This document shows positions 10,822 through 22,597 of a stretch of 64,000 bases of DNA, piece after piece (the first letter of the stretch is position 1; each line of letters opens with the position of its first letter). The notes under the pieces were generated by a model that saw only the letters and a list, made by a program, of their open reading frames with translations, was not told the origin of the DNA and ran no database searches. The position numbers and the translations under genes were made by a program. The stretch is taken from assembly GCF_030272615.1 (NCBI RefSeq), contig NC_081412.1, positions 102,658,796-102,722,795 of the forward strand, written 5' to 3'. The DNA comes from Cryptomeria japonica (Eukaryota; Streptophyta; Pinopsida; Cupressales; Cupressaceae).

Positions 10822-11823
10822 ATGAAAAACTTGATGAAGCAACTTGAAGGAGCTCTCTCAGACTATGATGTAGAAAAATTGAAAAATATCAAACTTGAAC
10901 ATGATCTAAAGGCTGCTCAGGATATCATTCAAGCACTTCAAGAAAATAGTATTATTTCAAGAAACAAGAGAAGAGAACTTTGTGAAAAGATGCAAAATGA
11001 GAATGATGAAAAAGAAACTATTAATGATATGATAAACAAGCTAAAGCAAGAGAACATGACAACAAAGAATGAGATGCAGGATATGACTATGAGATTTTGT
11101 AAAGAAATTGAAGATAGAAAGAAGAATGAAGAAGATTTGACTAGAAGACTAAGTGATGCTGCAAATGAGAACACAAGATATAGCTATCAAAATGATTTGT
11201 TGAAGACAGATCTGATGCACACACAAAATGACTCAAATGAACTGATGAGGCAAAAAGAAGTCTTAGAAAGAGAACTAGATACTGCAAATCAACATAAAGA
11301 GAAATTCAAGAAAAGCTCAGAAGAACTTGGTAACTTGCTGAAGAATCAAAAACCCAAAGGTGACACTTGCAGATTTGGCTTTGAAGTTGGTGAAAGATCT
11401 GGTACTACAAACACACAGGATCATAGCAAACTGGTAAGACAACCTACTGCTTATAAATTCAATGGCAAATGCTTTAACTGTAACAAGTATGGTCATAAAG
11501 AAAATGAATGTAGATCTAGAAACTATCAGAATATCAATGCACCTACCGGTCAATGTTCAAAATGCAACAAAGTTGGTCATAACTCTGAGAATTGTAGAAT
11601 GAATGTAAGATGTTATGTTTGTGGAAGATTTGGACATTTATCTAATCAATGCAGAACACAAACCGACATAGGTTATGGAAAGGCTATTCAGAGAAATAAT
11701 GTGACTTGTTATGCATGTAACAAAATTGGGCATATTGCTAAATTTTGTAGAAGCAAGTCCTCACCAGTAGACAACAAAGGTCCTAGTTTGAAAGGAAAAG
11801 AAAAAGTTGAAGAAGTTGAGTAG
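10822..11823 (+). CDS. ZK-A Gag: coiled coil plus four CCHC zinc knuckles
   Basis: An open frame of 333 codons from the first ATG after the primer site. The frame extends upstream without ATG, and ZK-B has an ATG at the matching place. Residues 1 to about 190 are charged, heptad-rich coiled coil with no clear capsid domain. Four knuckles follow: CFNCNKYGHKENEC, CSKCNKVGHNSENC, CYVCGRFGHLSNQC and CYACNKIGHIAKFC, all with CX2CX4HX4C intact. This fits an RNA-binding, self-assembling Gag. After the TAG the frame stays open to 11955, so the original protein was probably about 44 residues longer. It is the best-preserved coding frame of the ZK elements. Confidence 0.85.
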   Translation: MKNLMKQLEGALSDYDVEKLKNIKLEHDLKAAQDIIQALQENSIISRNKRRELCEKMQNENDEKETINDMINKLKQENMTTKNEMQDMTMRFCKEIEDRKKNEEDLTRRLSDAANENTRYSYQNDLLKTDLMHTQNDSNELMRQKEVLERELDTANQHKEKFKKSSEELGNLLKNQKPKGDTCRFGFEVGERSGTTNTQDHSKLVRQPTAYKFNGKCFNCNKYGHKENECRSRNYQNINAPTGQCSKCNKVGHNSENCRMNVRCYVCGRFGHLSNQCRTQTDIGYGKAIQRNNVTCYACNKIGHIAKFCRSKSSPVDNKGPSLKGKEKVEEVE

Positions 11824-11955
11824 GAATTCTCAAAACAATGGATCAGAAAATCAGACCTAAATGGTATTGGGGATACTCCTCCACTGGTAGAACCAAGCAA
11901 CGCTCCACTAGAACAAAGTAGCACTCCACTGACAGGAGTCTCTTCATCAAATTGA

Positions 11956-12257
11956 AGAAATCTCTTTGAGGGTTTGGCAATCAATGAGACATATGCTATT
12001 ATTCCCTTGGTTGATGGTAAGAAGTTGAAATTACTTCTATACCAGCAGTTATGTTAAGTGGTTACTTAACCGGTAAGCATTAAATGTGGTAGTTGGCAGT
12101 TTGACATTATAAATTAGTATTTTTGCCTCCATTTCACTTCACCGAGTATTCAAACATTCGAAGAGCATGAAATTTCCAGAGCTAAGGCATTTCAAGCAAA
12201 GAGGCAAAGCATTTCAGCAATCAATCTTTCCAAAGGTAGAAAAAGGTATTTATAATC
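11956..12257 (+). other. Spacer between gag and ORF2 of ZK-A
   Basis: No conserved frame. It includes a TATA-like stretch (gacattataaattag) near 12101-12115, followed by a purine-rich leader before the ORF2 ATG at 12258, so ORF2 may have its own transcript. This is suggestive only. Confidence 0.35.
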
Positions 12258-15200
12258 ATGGCATCCTCTTTTGTACCTGACTTTATAGCAAACCCTACTG
12301 TAGTCGAGGTAATCAAATGCCCTAGGCCCATATTTTAGTTAGTTCGTGAGATAGCTAAAAAGGATGATAATGTTGGTGCATTTTCCCAAATCCCCAAAGG
12401 AGTTGTTTTTGCAGAAGATCCTAGAATGTACATCCATTGCATATAGAAGAATTAGGAGATGAAGAAATCAAAAACATGTACAAAACTGTCATATGTGATG
12501 ACTCCAAAAATGTAAAACCTAAACACAAAATTATTGAAACCCTAGGATTCACTGAAATTCTCTGCATTCTGGAATTCCCCAAGGAAGTGATAAGGATAGT
12601 ATTGTGCAGGGTACATGGAGAATTTTTCTGGCTAGATTCAATTCATAAAATTACCAAGGAAGTTGTAACAGGGTTACCTTCCATCGGTAACAGACCAGAC
12701 AAAATAAAGAAGGTCTCAAATGACCTGGTAATGAACCTAACAGGTGCAACATCCGATAAAAGCTCCTTAAGGGTTAATGATGTAACCAACATAAATGTAA
12801 GATTCATTAGCATGATTCTAGGTTACAAAGTAACTCATACAAACAGACTTAACTCAGTCTCCAGTTTATGCATAAAAGTGCACATGATATGGTAAATGAG
12901 AATGTGAAAATTGATGTATGTGAATGGTTAAAGGATGAATTGATTGACAATTTAGGGAAGATCAAGAAGGATAAGAAAGGAACATTTAGATTTGGCAACT
13001 TACTTGTATGCTTAATGCTACACATAACCAAACAAGTGTCTAGTATAGGTATCAAGAACCTTGGATTTAACATACCGGTGGGGAAATAGTTATCAGACTT
13101 GTTCAACAACATGGGTGAAAGAAAACAAAAGAATATTGATGAGTATTTTCAAGCACTAAAGGCCAGAATGAACAAAAGAGTCAGACTGTCACAGGAAATT
13201 GTTAACAAATACAAAGATGATATATGTTTTGTGATTAGAAAGAATGAGATCTGGATGGAAGTAGATTTCCCAAGAACAATTTGGGTTACTGAAATGGGTT
13301 ATGAGACAGATGATCACATCATTGAAACATATGCTAAAGCCCTACTGGAAGCACCAAATGAACCTAAGGAAGAGGTATTTGGTAGTGTTGAGACCATTGA
13401 AAGCCAAATTCAATCAAAGAAGAGAGTGAAGAAAGTTGAATGAACTATGAGAAGAGGTTCAAGGTAGGCTAAGGATATCAAAGAAGATGTACTAAAACAA
13501 ATCGGTATCACTAAAGATGAGTTATAGGCACAACAACTAGAAACTCACCTTTCACTGGTAGCAACTTCTTCAGAAAGTGACATGCCAGCTAAATTCAAAA
13601 GAGTTGTAAGGAAAAGACAACCTTCACTGGTATCCACACCTTCACCTAGAAGAACCAAGCAAAAACAATAGGAAGTAAGGCCCTCGGTCAAGAAGTCTGC
13701 TCCTAAGAAGAAAAAGTTGACACCAAAGAAAAGGACTCAACAAAATATTTCTCCAATTGACAAACTGCTAGATGAAATCATAGAAGAAGGACAGTTGAAA
13801 AACATCAACAAACTATATGACTCACTATCAGTTGATGATAAAGAAAAGGTTGAAAATAGTGTTATTTTACACTTGGATATCTACAAGAAGTTCTTGATGC
13901 AAATTGTAGATGAAGTACCAGATGAACTATTCAAGAGACTGGAAGCAAGAAGACAATCTGTTATAGAGCTTGACAAGAAAATAAAAATTGAAAAATTAAT
14001 TGTTGTCTACCTAGTTAACTCTCTGAAAGAAATAGATGATCTAATTGCAGAGGCTAATCGGTTAGTATTATCCACTGCACACTGACATATTGCATTAATG
14101 GTTGGAAGAGTAAATGAGGTTGCAGAAGAAACTGAAAATGCATGGGATATATTCCTTGTTGAGAAGGAAAAACAGGAAGAGTGTAGAAACCCTAAACCAA
14201 TCAAGGTATATCAGAAAGACAAGGACAAAGGTAAAGGAAAGGTTGGTGGACCTCCAAGCATCAAAATAAGAGATAACTTGTCCCCACCGCCTCTAATTAC
14301 TCCATCGGTAACAACAATTGAAGATCAACCAGTAGATGAGAGTATGGATATAGAGGATACAAATCCTAATCCTAAGGTCTTATACATAGTTGATGTTGAT
14401 ACTCAAAAGGTCAACATTATGATAGACAAGGACACAACTAGTAATACAGATATGGCTAGTAAACCACTGGTAGCTAACAACATTGATAACACTGAAGGTA
14501 AACTGACAAATGGGAAAACAGAGACTCCAACAGATCAACAAATAGAGAGACAAGCAGAGCAACAGGCTCTGGAACAACAATAGGTTCATGTGGAAACAGT
14601 GCCACCGACAATAGGAGAACAACAAAAACCTTTGCTTAAGGAAATGGAAACACACACTAACCTACCAGAGGTCACTGCAAGCAAGGATATTGCTCCCACC
14701 GGCGGAATTCAAAATGTTAGCTCTTCAACTAAAGGATTTAAATCAACAAATGTAACTGAAGTTCTTTTAGATTCTATAGAGAAAATTACAGATTGCAGTT
14801 CATAGGCATATAAGGCTATATATGACACAATTCCAATTTTGAAGATGATAGCTCCGAAATGCAATGTAGATAATAAGGATTCTTTGAGTCAACTTGACAC
14901 TTTGTCTAAATACATTACTAACAACATAGTAACAGTTGAACAAATAAAGGAGGAAGCATTTAAAGAGAAGTTAGAAAAGGAAAAACATAAATTCTTTGAG
15001 GAAGAAATAAAGAAGTGTACAAGGCAGTTTGACACACTTCTACCGAAACTGTGCAGCACACTCAAGGAGTTCAAAACTTTGTACAAAGACACTTGTAAGA
15101 CAAACTTTTTAACAGTTGACATAGACAAGAAAATGAGCAAGATACAGGAGGAAATTAATAAACTTGCTAACAATTTTGTTAATTCACCTGATACATTTGA

Positions 15201-15486
15201 GGAAGAATTACTTAAGCTAGAGAGAGAAAAGGAGAGAATAATAAACAAGGCTAAGAATTTGAGATTAAGACTAAGTCCAAGACTAGACTATCTAGCATCC
15301 TCGAGGAAGGAAATATCTAAGGCACTAGTACAAGGATAGAAAACACCGGCAGAGCATATGCAGCACCTCACCAGTACAATTCAAAGAACAAAGGCAGCAA
15401 TAGAAGACAGTAAGAAGTTTCTAGAAAGCATAAATTTGGTTTTGGTGGATCTTTTTCAAATTGTAACCACCCAGTTACAAGGTTGA
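12258..15486 (+). pseudogene. ZK-A ORF2: conserved large protein of unknown function in place of pol
   Basis: A degenerate frame of about 1076 codons starting MASSFVPDF. The N-terminal part (12437-13089) has EVIRIVLCRVHGEFFWLDS, then FRFGNLLVCLMLHI; the middle (13099-14085) has a helical domain; the tail (14098-15486) is Lys/Glu/Gln-rich, low-complexity and coiled coil. Two single-base frameshifts lie near 12436 and 12860. From 12868 to the end the frame is uninterrupted except for stops: by my reading seven TAG, two TGA and no TAA. The protein aligns along its whole length with ORF2 of ZK-B despite strong divergence. I recognise no catalytic motif. It may be a structural or chromatin-related factor, but this is unproven. 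Confidence 0.75.
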
Positions 15487-15536
15487 GACAAAAAACTACA
15501 ACTCTATTGACACTTTGACAACCTTTGTCATTGATG

Positions 15537-15694
15537 CCAAAGGGGGAGTAGTGGTATGAGAAAATAATCAGCAAAAGACTTATCTACTCAGGGGGAGCTC
15601 ACATATTTTTGGTACATAATTTTTGGATTACAAGTTTTGGATACACTTTTTGAATTTTCTCATGAGTGTTGCCATCAATTCCAAAGGGGGAGAT
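15537..15694 (+). promoter_or_regulatory. Reiterated polypurine tracts of ZK-A
   Basis: Three G-tracts: ccaaagggggagta (15537-15550), ctcagggggagctc (about 15588-15601) and ccaaagggggagat (15681-15694). The last abuts the 3' LTR and is the functional plus-strand primer. Repeated tracts of this kind are described in Sirevirus copia elements. Confidence 0.8.
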
Positions 15695-16488
15695 TATTGG
15701 CATATGCACACTCCAATGAGACATTGTACGTGATTGAAGGTTTTGTCATTGATGGCAACCTTACAATCCTATGACACTAGCAAGGCAATCCACCGGCACC
15801 AGCAAAGTGAGATTCTACACCGGCACACAGACCACCGACAGTGAAAGGAAGCATACCGGCACAGAAGCCGACAAGAATTTTGTTGTTAATATATTTTGTT
15901 TATTATTGTAAAATTATTGTAAGCTGACTTGGCAAGTTGTAAACTGACTCTTATATAAGAGAGATCATTGTAGAACATCTTATAAGAGAAAGAGGAATGT
16001 AATTAGGCGAAATAAGGCAGACCTATTATGCGAAATATAGGTTAAGGGTTTATGTAAGAAGCATAGCAGAAACCGGTATTGGATCTGGCATTATAGATGC
16101 TATTTTGAAGCAGTACAAGACACTAGATTTATATAATCTATTTTGTAAGTCAGTGAGACTTCCTATTTTGTATTTGAGTAGTGAGCTCTGGGCACTTGGT
16201 CTTCCTGCATGTGTAGGCCCCTCTTGTAGTAGTAATATTCTCTTATTGGCCAGTAAGTGAATATTGTGGGTTACAAATCTCATCAAGGTTTTTCCCACAC
16301 TGGGTTTCCTCATTAAAATATTGTGTTATGGTGTGTTTTTCATGTGGTTGCTTTTGCCTCTATTTATTGCATTACTTTCTGTTTACCGGTACATAGTATT
16401 AATATGCTCTACATGTTTTAAGTTAAATCCCACCCACCAGTTAGATATTGATTCACCACCCCTCTCAGTATCTATGGGAATCCTAACA
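15695..16488 (+). repeat. 3' LTR of ZK-A
   Basis: 794 bp, starts TATTGG (first G mutated from TGTTGG) and ends CCTAACA. Differences from the 5' LTR are mostly transitions, many at former CG/CCGG sites (for example ccggcacc versus ccatcact). Confidence 0.95.
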
Positions 16489-16493
16489 TCATA

Positions 16494-18818
16494 TTCTTTC
16501 TCAGCATTCTTGATTGCAACTTCTTCCAGGCTCTTCATCTACTCACATGTTGATGTAACCAAATGTTCCAGTTTGTCAATAGGTGTAGGAAGACTGTCAA
16601 TATCAGTCTCCGGTAGTATACTAGAAAGTATATCTATTGCACTTTGAATAGCTTGAGCTTCTTTTCTTTGTGCTTTCATAATATTTTTTTGTGCCTTAGA
16701 TTGCATAGTAGATGCAATCTCCATCAGCTCAGTTGGGTTCAACATTTCCATATTGATCGGTCCTTAAATGCTCCGGTGTCATCTTCTTCATCATCATCAA
16801 TCTTATTTGATGTAAGTGACCGGGAGATCACTTTCTAGTCAGTTTCTCCTTCCTTCTTTTCTTCTTCCTTCTGCATCTCTACATCCTTGTCTGGTGCTTT
16901 CTTTTCTACATTCTCCTATGTTTTTGTGATCATTGGTGGATCTTGTGCTTCTTTCTTGTCTAGTTGCTCAGTGGGTTGTACATTTTTTGTTTGCTCATTC
17001 ACTGTTTTCTCTGTCATTTCTTCATCTTGTTGGTGTGCCTTCTTTGCATCTTCTTTACCTATACCAATTAGATTCACTTCGGGTAATACTATCTCATCAT
17101 CAGGGATAATGATTGGACCTTGCTTAATGCTTGTATGAATTGATGTGTCAGCAAAGACAATCTCATCCAGTATAATATCATCAATCTCCAAATCATCAGG
17201 GAGATCTTCTCCCTTTAATCTCTCTGGTTCATCTTCTACTTCAGGAATAAGGCCCAAAAACTTCTTTAAAATTTTCTTTGTTTCGGCATGTACCAACTGA
17301 GATTCACCAACTAATAATCTTGTCAGCCTTTTCTTTGTAAGGAATAATGGCCTTGTCTTAGAAATAATTTCTTGAATGTCTTCCCTAGAGGTTTCTGGTT
17401 GCAAGTGCATCAATATAAATTCAATCAATTATTTAACCTGCTTTATACCAGTCTTCCATCTTGCTTCCAGTTTATCATACAAAGAATCAGGAATCAAACC
17501 TTGCAACTCAATCAATTCTTTACAATACTTGTTCATATACTAGATAATAGTATCTTCAATTTGCATTTCTTCATCTTCACTAAAATTGTTATAAAGTCTC
17601 TTTACATTAGTTAAAATACCATACTTTCTTATTTTCTCCAAAATCCTTTCAAGTAAAGTGAGTTTACTTACCGATGGTTTCACGGATTTCACAGTAGGAT
17701 ATCTAACCACTTTAGATTTCTTCCCACTATCTCTTAATTATTTCTTCTCACCTTTAGAATCTGTATCTTCTTCCTCAACAATTTCAAGTGTCCTTTGTGC
17801 TTGTTTTTTTTTCCTTTTCCTATATACTTCTTTCACCTTGGGTGCTTCAAGCTTAGCTTCCTTAGGTTTTCTTCTGATTTGGATCTTATGAGCATGAGGG
17901 GGCTTCTCCTTCACCACTATACTCCTTGTTTGTCTACCAGTGCTGGTACCAGTTGGGGCACTAGAGGATTAAGCCTTTCTTGCTTCAAACTTAGCTCTAG
18001 CCTCGGCAATTGCCTCTTTAGTAAAACCTTGTTCAATTGCAAATTGTTCCACTTATTTTCTTACCTTCCTTGCAATGACCGGTTTTGCTAACTCAGAATG
18101 TACCTCAATAGATTTCTCCTTATACGTTCCAAACCTTGTTGCATTTGGATCAACCAATGTAGATAGAAGATGATCAACATAAGAAATCAAAAGATCAGCT
18201 TCTAACTCATAACCCATGGGCATCACCCATGATGTCCTAGGTTCTAGTGCCTCCATCTGACAAGTGTTAGTATCAACCATGAAACAGATAGAATCTTCAT
18301 ACCTTTTAACAACTTGTTCCGTTATCCTTTCTCTTTCATGCATCCTCTTTTGAAAATCTTTAAAATATCCCCAATTTACCTTTGTAAACTCATTATTGAT
18401 CATTTTGATGTTGTTCTTGAGTTGTAACATTGTCAGTGTACCTTCTAACCATTGTATATCACTGATACTGGGAAAGGAGTTCTAGAAATAAAAAAATAAA
18501 CCTATGAACAACTATCCAAATTTAAATTTTTGCCTTTTATCCTTCTTGATAGATTCCAGATTTAATATCAACTGGGTTCTTAGGGCTTCAACAAGATCAT
18601 AGTCTATATTTTTTTAATCATCTAGTAGGCGGTATGAATCACAGCTCTGGGAATACTGTTTGTTCTTCTTGAATTATAAACCCTATACACGATGACCATA
18701 GATGTAAATTTGATCTCAGGATCTTCGATCTCATTTATAGTCATTGCTCGACCATCCCATGTAGACTTTGTTAATTGAGTGACTTCATCCTTTGAGATTG
18801 ATCTAAGCACATGAACTT
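16494..18818 (-). pseudogene. ZK-B ORF2, central block
   Basis: Continues ORF2 between the copia1 and ZK-A insertions. Conserved pieces match ZK-A ORF2: SISKDEVTQLTKSTWDGR (18622-18810), KVNWGYFKDFQKRMHERER (18053-18430), a block near 17430-17660 aligning with 13740-13960 (ending DSLYDKLEAR against DELFKRLEAR), and an acidic region at 16916-17428 (DLPDDLEIDDIILDE). Basic and Gln/Lys-rich linkers follow. Many stops are TAG. Together with 9500-9963 and 23763-24177 the frame is about 1068 codons, nearly the ZK-A length. The function is unknown. Confidence 0.78.
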
Positions 18819-18823
18819 CACTG

Positions 18824-19251
18824 TGTTAGGGTTTCAAGCAGATCCAAAGCAAATATGAACTAACAATTATATGCAGATTTAAATACAAAAGATAAAGAAA
18901 TAAAATAAGACACAGATAACACAGAGATTTAATGTGGTTCACCCAGAATGGGTTATGTCCACCATACACAGTCGTCCAATCTTTCTTATTATCCAGCAAA
19001 AATAGTACATCAACCTTACAATGCCTTAAGCATCCCAGCCACTTATAACATGCATTTTTAGGGCAACAATCAAAGTCGGCCTTTTTAGAGTTTTATTACA
19101 ATGTTAGTTTTCATCAAAAAAATACCCAAAAAAAATTTCTTCGGGGCTCCCACCCCTGAACCCTTACCTGAGGCCCAACCCGGCCCCAGACCCCAGTGAC
19201 AATATGTGCTAAGTGTACAATACTTTGTTGATCAGTCGCCACATTTCAACA
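18824..19251 (-). repeat. 3' LTR of copia1
   Basis: 428 bp, plus-strand tgttagggtttc ... catttcaaca. It is followed at 19252 by atctcccacttgg, the complement of the polypurine tract CCAAGTGGGAGAT. It carries the plant copia core gagatttaatgtggttcacc at about 18924-18943. Confidence 0.93.
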
Positions 19252-19348
19252 ATCTCCCACTTGGAGACTGATACTACACGAAACAACTATACATGCAGCA
19301 TCCGCTGGATAAAACACTAGGACTCAACTGGTATAAATTCCACAATTA

Positions 19349-20877
19349 TCAATCAAGAAGACCAACAAAAACTGATGAAGAAATCAGCTTCTCCTGTAGA
19401 ACTGCCTTTGTGAACATATCAGCAGGATTCTCAATTGTTTGAATCTTCTCAAGCCGTAACTGACCCTCCTCCAAAATAGTCTGGATGAAGTGGTACCTGA
19501 GCTGAATGTGCTTTGTCCTTGAATAAAAAGCAAAGTTCTTCGCAAGATGAATGGCACTCTGGCTATCAGTATACAATGGGCTATCCTCTTGTGTCTGAAC
19601 CAATTCCTCCCAAAAACATTGCAACCAAATCATCTCCTTGCTGGCTTCTGTAGCAGCAACATACTCAGCTTCAGTGGTTGAAAGTGCAACAACCTTTTGC
19701 AGCCTAGAAATCCAACTGACTGCAGTTACCCCTATAGTAAAAACATACCCTATAGTACTCCTCCATGAATCAATATCACCCGCCAGATCAGAGTCAACAA
19801 ATCCACTTAGAGCAGCATTAGATCCTTTGAAACATAATGCCTTCATAGTAGTTCCTTTCAAATATCGAACAATCCATTTCACAGCATTCCAATGTTCCAT
19901 ACTCAGATTACTCATAAACCTGCTCACAACTCCCACTACATGTGCAATATCTGGCCTTGTGCATACCATTGCATACATCAAACTGCCAACAGCTGATGAA
20001 TACGGGATGTTAGACATTTTATTAACCTCCTCCTGTGCCTTTGGGTACATCTCCTTAGTCAATTTGAAATGACTAGCCAAAGGTGTACTAACTGCTTTTG
20101 CATCCTGCATGTTAAATCTTTTCAACACCTTCTTTATATACTCACTTTGGGATAAATTCAAGGTTGTATTTTTCCTGTCCCGTGTAATCCTCATACCTTG
20201 AATTTTCTTAGCTGCACCCAAATCCTTCATAGCAAATGACCTGGCTAATTTCTGTTTAAGATCATTTATATGTTGCATGTTAGACCCAGCAACAAGCATG
20301 TCATCAACATAAAGCAACAGGTTAATAGAACTGCCGTTATCAAATCTCTTAAAATATACACAATGATCAGAATGACATCTATGATAACCATGTTCAGTCA
20401 TGAAACTATCAAATTTTAAATACCATTGTCGGGGTGCTTGCTTTAGGCCATACAAACTTTTCTTCAACCTGCACACCAAGTTCTCCTTACCTTGACCTCA
20501 TATCCCTATGGTTGCAACATGTAAATTTCCTCCTCCAAATCTCCATGGAGAAAAGCTATTTTGACATCTAATTGTTCAAGATGTAAATCATCTGCAGCCA
20601 CAAGACTAAGTACAGTTCTAATTGAAGTCATTTTTACAACTGGAGAAAATATTTCATCATAATCTATACCCTTTTTCTGTGCAAAACCTTTTACCACAAG
20701 TCTATCTTTATATCTTTTCTGGCCTCCTTCCTCCTCCTTTAGCCGATAAACCCATTTGTTAGTCAAGGCTCTTTTTTCTGTAGGTAAAGGGACTAAGTCC
20801 CAAATCTTATTTTTCATCAAGGAGTCCATCTCCTCTTTCATGCCTAGCTCCCATTGTTGTTTGGCATCCACTTGCAT
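19349..20877 (-). pseudogene. copia1 reverse transcriptase and RNase H
   Basis: RT N-terminal part at 20506-20877 (LTNKWVYRLKEEEGGQKRYK, then QLDVKIAFLHGDLEEEIYM). After a stop and a one-base shift near 20480-20505 the frame runs 19349-20479: RLKKSLYGLKQAPRQWY, then LLLYVDDMLVAG with the YVDD box, then SLMYAMVCTRPDIAHVVG. RNase H follows with VDSDLAGD, STTEAEYVA, LYTDSQSAIHLA and TKHIQLRYHFI. RNase H at the very end is the copia arrangement. Apart from the single break this copy is well preserved. Confidence 0.93.
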
Positions 20878-21179
20878 TGCTTCTTCATATTCTTCTGGTT
20901 CACTAGAATTCGTTAATAAAATAGAATAAAAATAAGGAGAAAATCTTTCAAGGGGTCTACTTGTCCTCGTAGAATGTCTAACACTTGCAGGAGTTTGTGG
21001 GACAATCTATTATTGTTGAGCACCAGGTACCTGTGGCATTTCATTTTTAGGAATCTCATCCAACACCACATATTCTTATGTGTCCTATTCATACTTATTT
21101 TCCTGCATCTGTTCTTTATACATAACCTTCTCATTGAATATAACATCTCTACTTCTAGTTATTTTCTTATTTTCAAAAT

Positions 21180-21850
21180 CCCATAACTGATAGCCATATT
21201 CATCTATCCCATATCCAATGAAGGTACATTTCTAAGATTTAGCATCAAGCTTGGTTCTATTTTCATTATCAACATGGACAAAAGCTTCACAACCAAAAGT
21301 TTTTAGAAAAGAATAATTTACCTTTTTACCAGTCCATGCCTCCTCTGGAATACCACCATTCGAAGGGGTTGAAGGTCCTCTATTTATCAAATAGATAGCA
21401 GTATGTACAGCATCTTCCCAAAAATGTAAGGGCAATCCAACATGTAATCTCATGCTCCTCACGTGCTCCATGATAGTCCTATTCATTCTCTTTGAGACAC
21501 CATTTTCCTGTGGAGTTCCTGGAACTGTCTTCTACTTTCTAATCCCATTTAAGGAGAAGTAATCTTCAAATGTTGCAATACTCACCTCCATTATCCGATC
21601 TGAGACACTTCAACTTTTTTCCTATCTCATTCTCAACCAAAGCTTTCCATTTCTTAAAAGTTTAAAAAACATTTGATTTTTGTTTTAGGAAATATACCCA
21701 TGTTTTTCTGGTTGAGTCATCAATAAAAATAACATAATAACAAGAGCCACCAAGAGATGATACCCGAGTCAGTCCCCATACATCTGAATGTATAAGCTCT
21801 AACTTCTCACTCTTCTTCTCTTTCCCAACCTTGAGAAATCTAACTCTTTT
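21180..21850 (-). pseudogene. copia1 integrase core
   Basis: Minus strand: [16 protein letters not shown], then [20 protein letters not shown], then [11 protein letters not shown], carrying the two catalytic Asp contexts. At 21455-21500 it reads PQENGVSKRMNRTI, where the family normally has Glu in the second-to-last motif (SERMNRT); Lys replaces the catalytic Glu by a GAG to AAG type change. Other stops and a frameshift lie between these blocks. The C-terminal part at 21232-21486 (FWEDAVHTAIYLINRGP) is intact. Confidence 0.87.
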
Positions 21851-22595
21851 CTATTTACCATAAACACAGTTTTCACAGAACTCTAAATCAATCTTCTTTA
21901 GTCCTGGCAATAGATTTTTGGAGTGAAGGGTTTTCATCCCTTTCTCACTCATGTGCCCAAGCCTATGGTGCCACATTATCGAATCTGTTCTTGCAATATT
22001 TATTGTTGTTGTCCCTATAGTAACTTTATCTGTAGCAGCTAGGGTAGAGTAAGTGTTACCTGTACATAGATATAATGTGTCTACCTTCGCACCTTTAGCT
22101 ATTACTAATGATCCTTTAGCGACCTTCCACATACTGTTTGAGAGGGTAACTATGCAACCTTCACTACCTAGTTGCCCTATAGAAATTAAATTTCTTCTTA
22201 AATTAGGAACATGTCTTACCTCCTACAGAAACAAGTTATTTCCATTCTGCAACTTGATCTTTATCTTTCCTTTTCCAACAATTTGATAGGGCTCATCATC
22301 ACCCAAATATACCTGTCCAAAATCACCTTGAACATAATCTAGAAAATATTTTCTATGGGGTGTAGCATGAAATGAAGCCCCAGAATCTATTACCTAGGAA
22401 TCATTAACATTATCCAAACATAAGATTAAAGCATCTTGTAAAGTATTACTTGCAATATTAGCTTCCTTATTGTCATTTTCATTTTTGTCTCCTTTGTTTT
22501 TTCGAGACCAACAGTCTTTCTTTAGATGACCAGGCTTTCCGCAGTACTAGCAATCTTTCTTTCCTCTAGATTGAGAGCGTCCTTTCTTTGACTTC
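21851..22595 (-). pseudogene. copia1 zinc knuckle, protease and GAG-pre-integrase
   Basis: Knuckle near 22505-22560 reads stop-YCGKPGHLKKDC, its first residues CQ having become C-stop (CAG to TAG). The protease signature VIDSGASFHATP lies near 22365-22400. The pre-integrase HHCC region at 21851-22132 has WHHRLGHMSEKG and CENCVYGK. Several stops interrupt the frame. Confidence 0.87.
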
Positions 22596-22597
22596 CC

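Larger units (their letters stand above)
9964..16488 (+). mobile_element. ZK-A: complete pol-less LTR element, TSD tcata
   Basis: A 6525-bp element with both LTRs (9964-10750 and 15695-16488), primer site 10753-10764, Gag, ORF2, and a polypurine tract ending at 15694. A perfect 5-bp duplication tcata lies at 9959-9963 and 16489-16493. It sits in the opposite orientation inside ORF2 of ZK-B. No reverse transcriptase, RNase H or integrase motif occurs in any frame between the LTRs, so it must have been mobilised in trans. The LTRs are closely similar, so it is one of the younger insertions here. Confidence 0.95.

Noticed and set aside
10938-11553. Minus-strand frames rich in Ser/Phe/Leu across ZK-A gag
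   Set aside because: They are the antisense of the Lys/Glu-rich coiled coil; no independent support.
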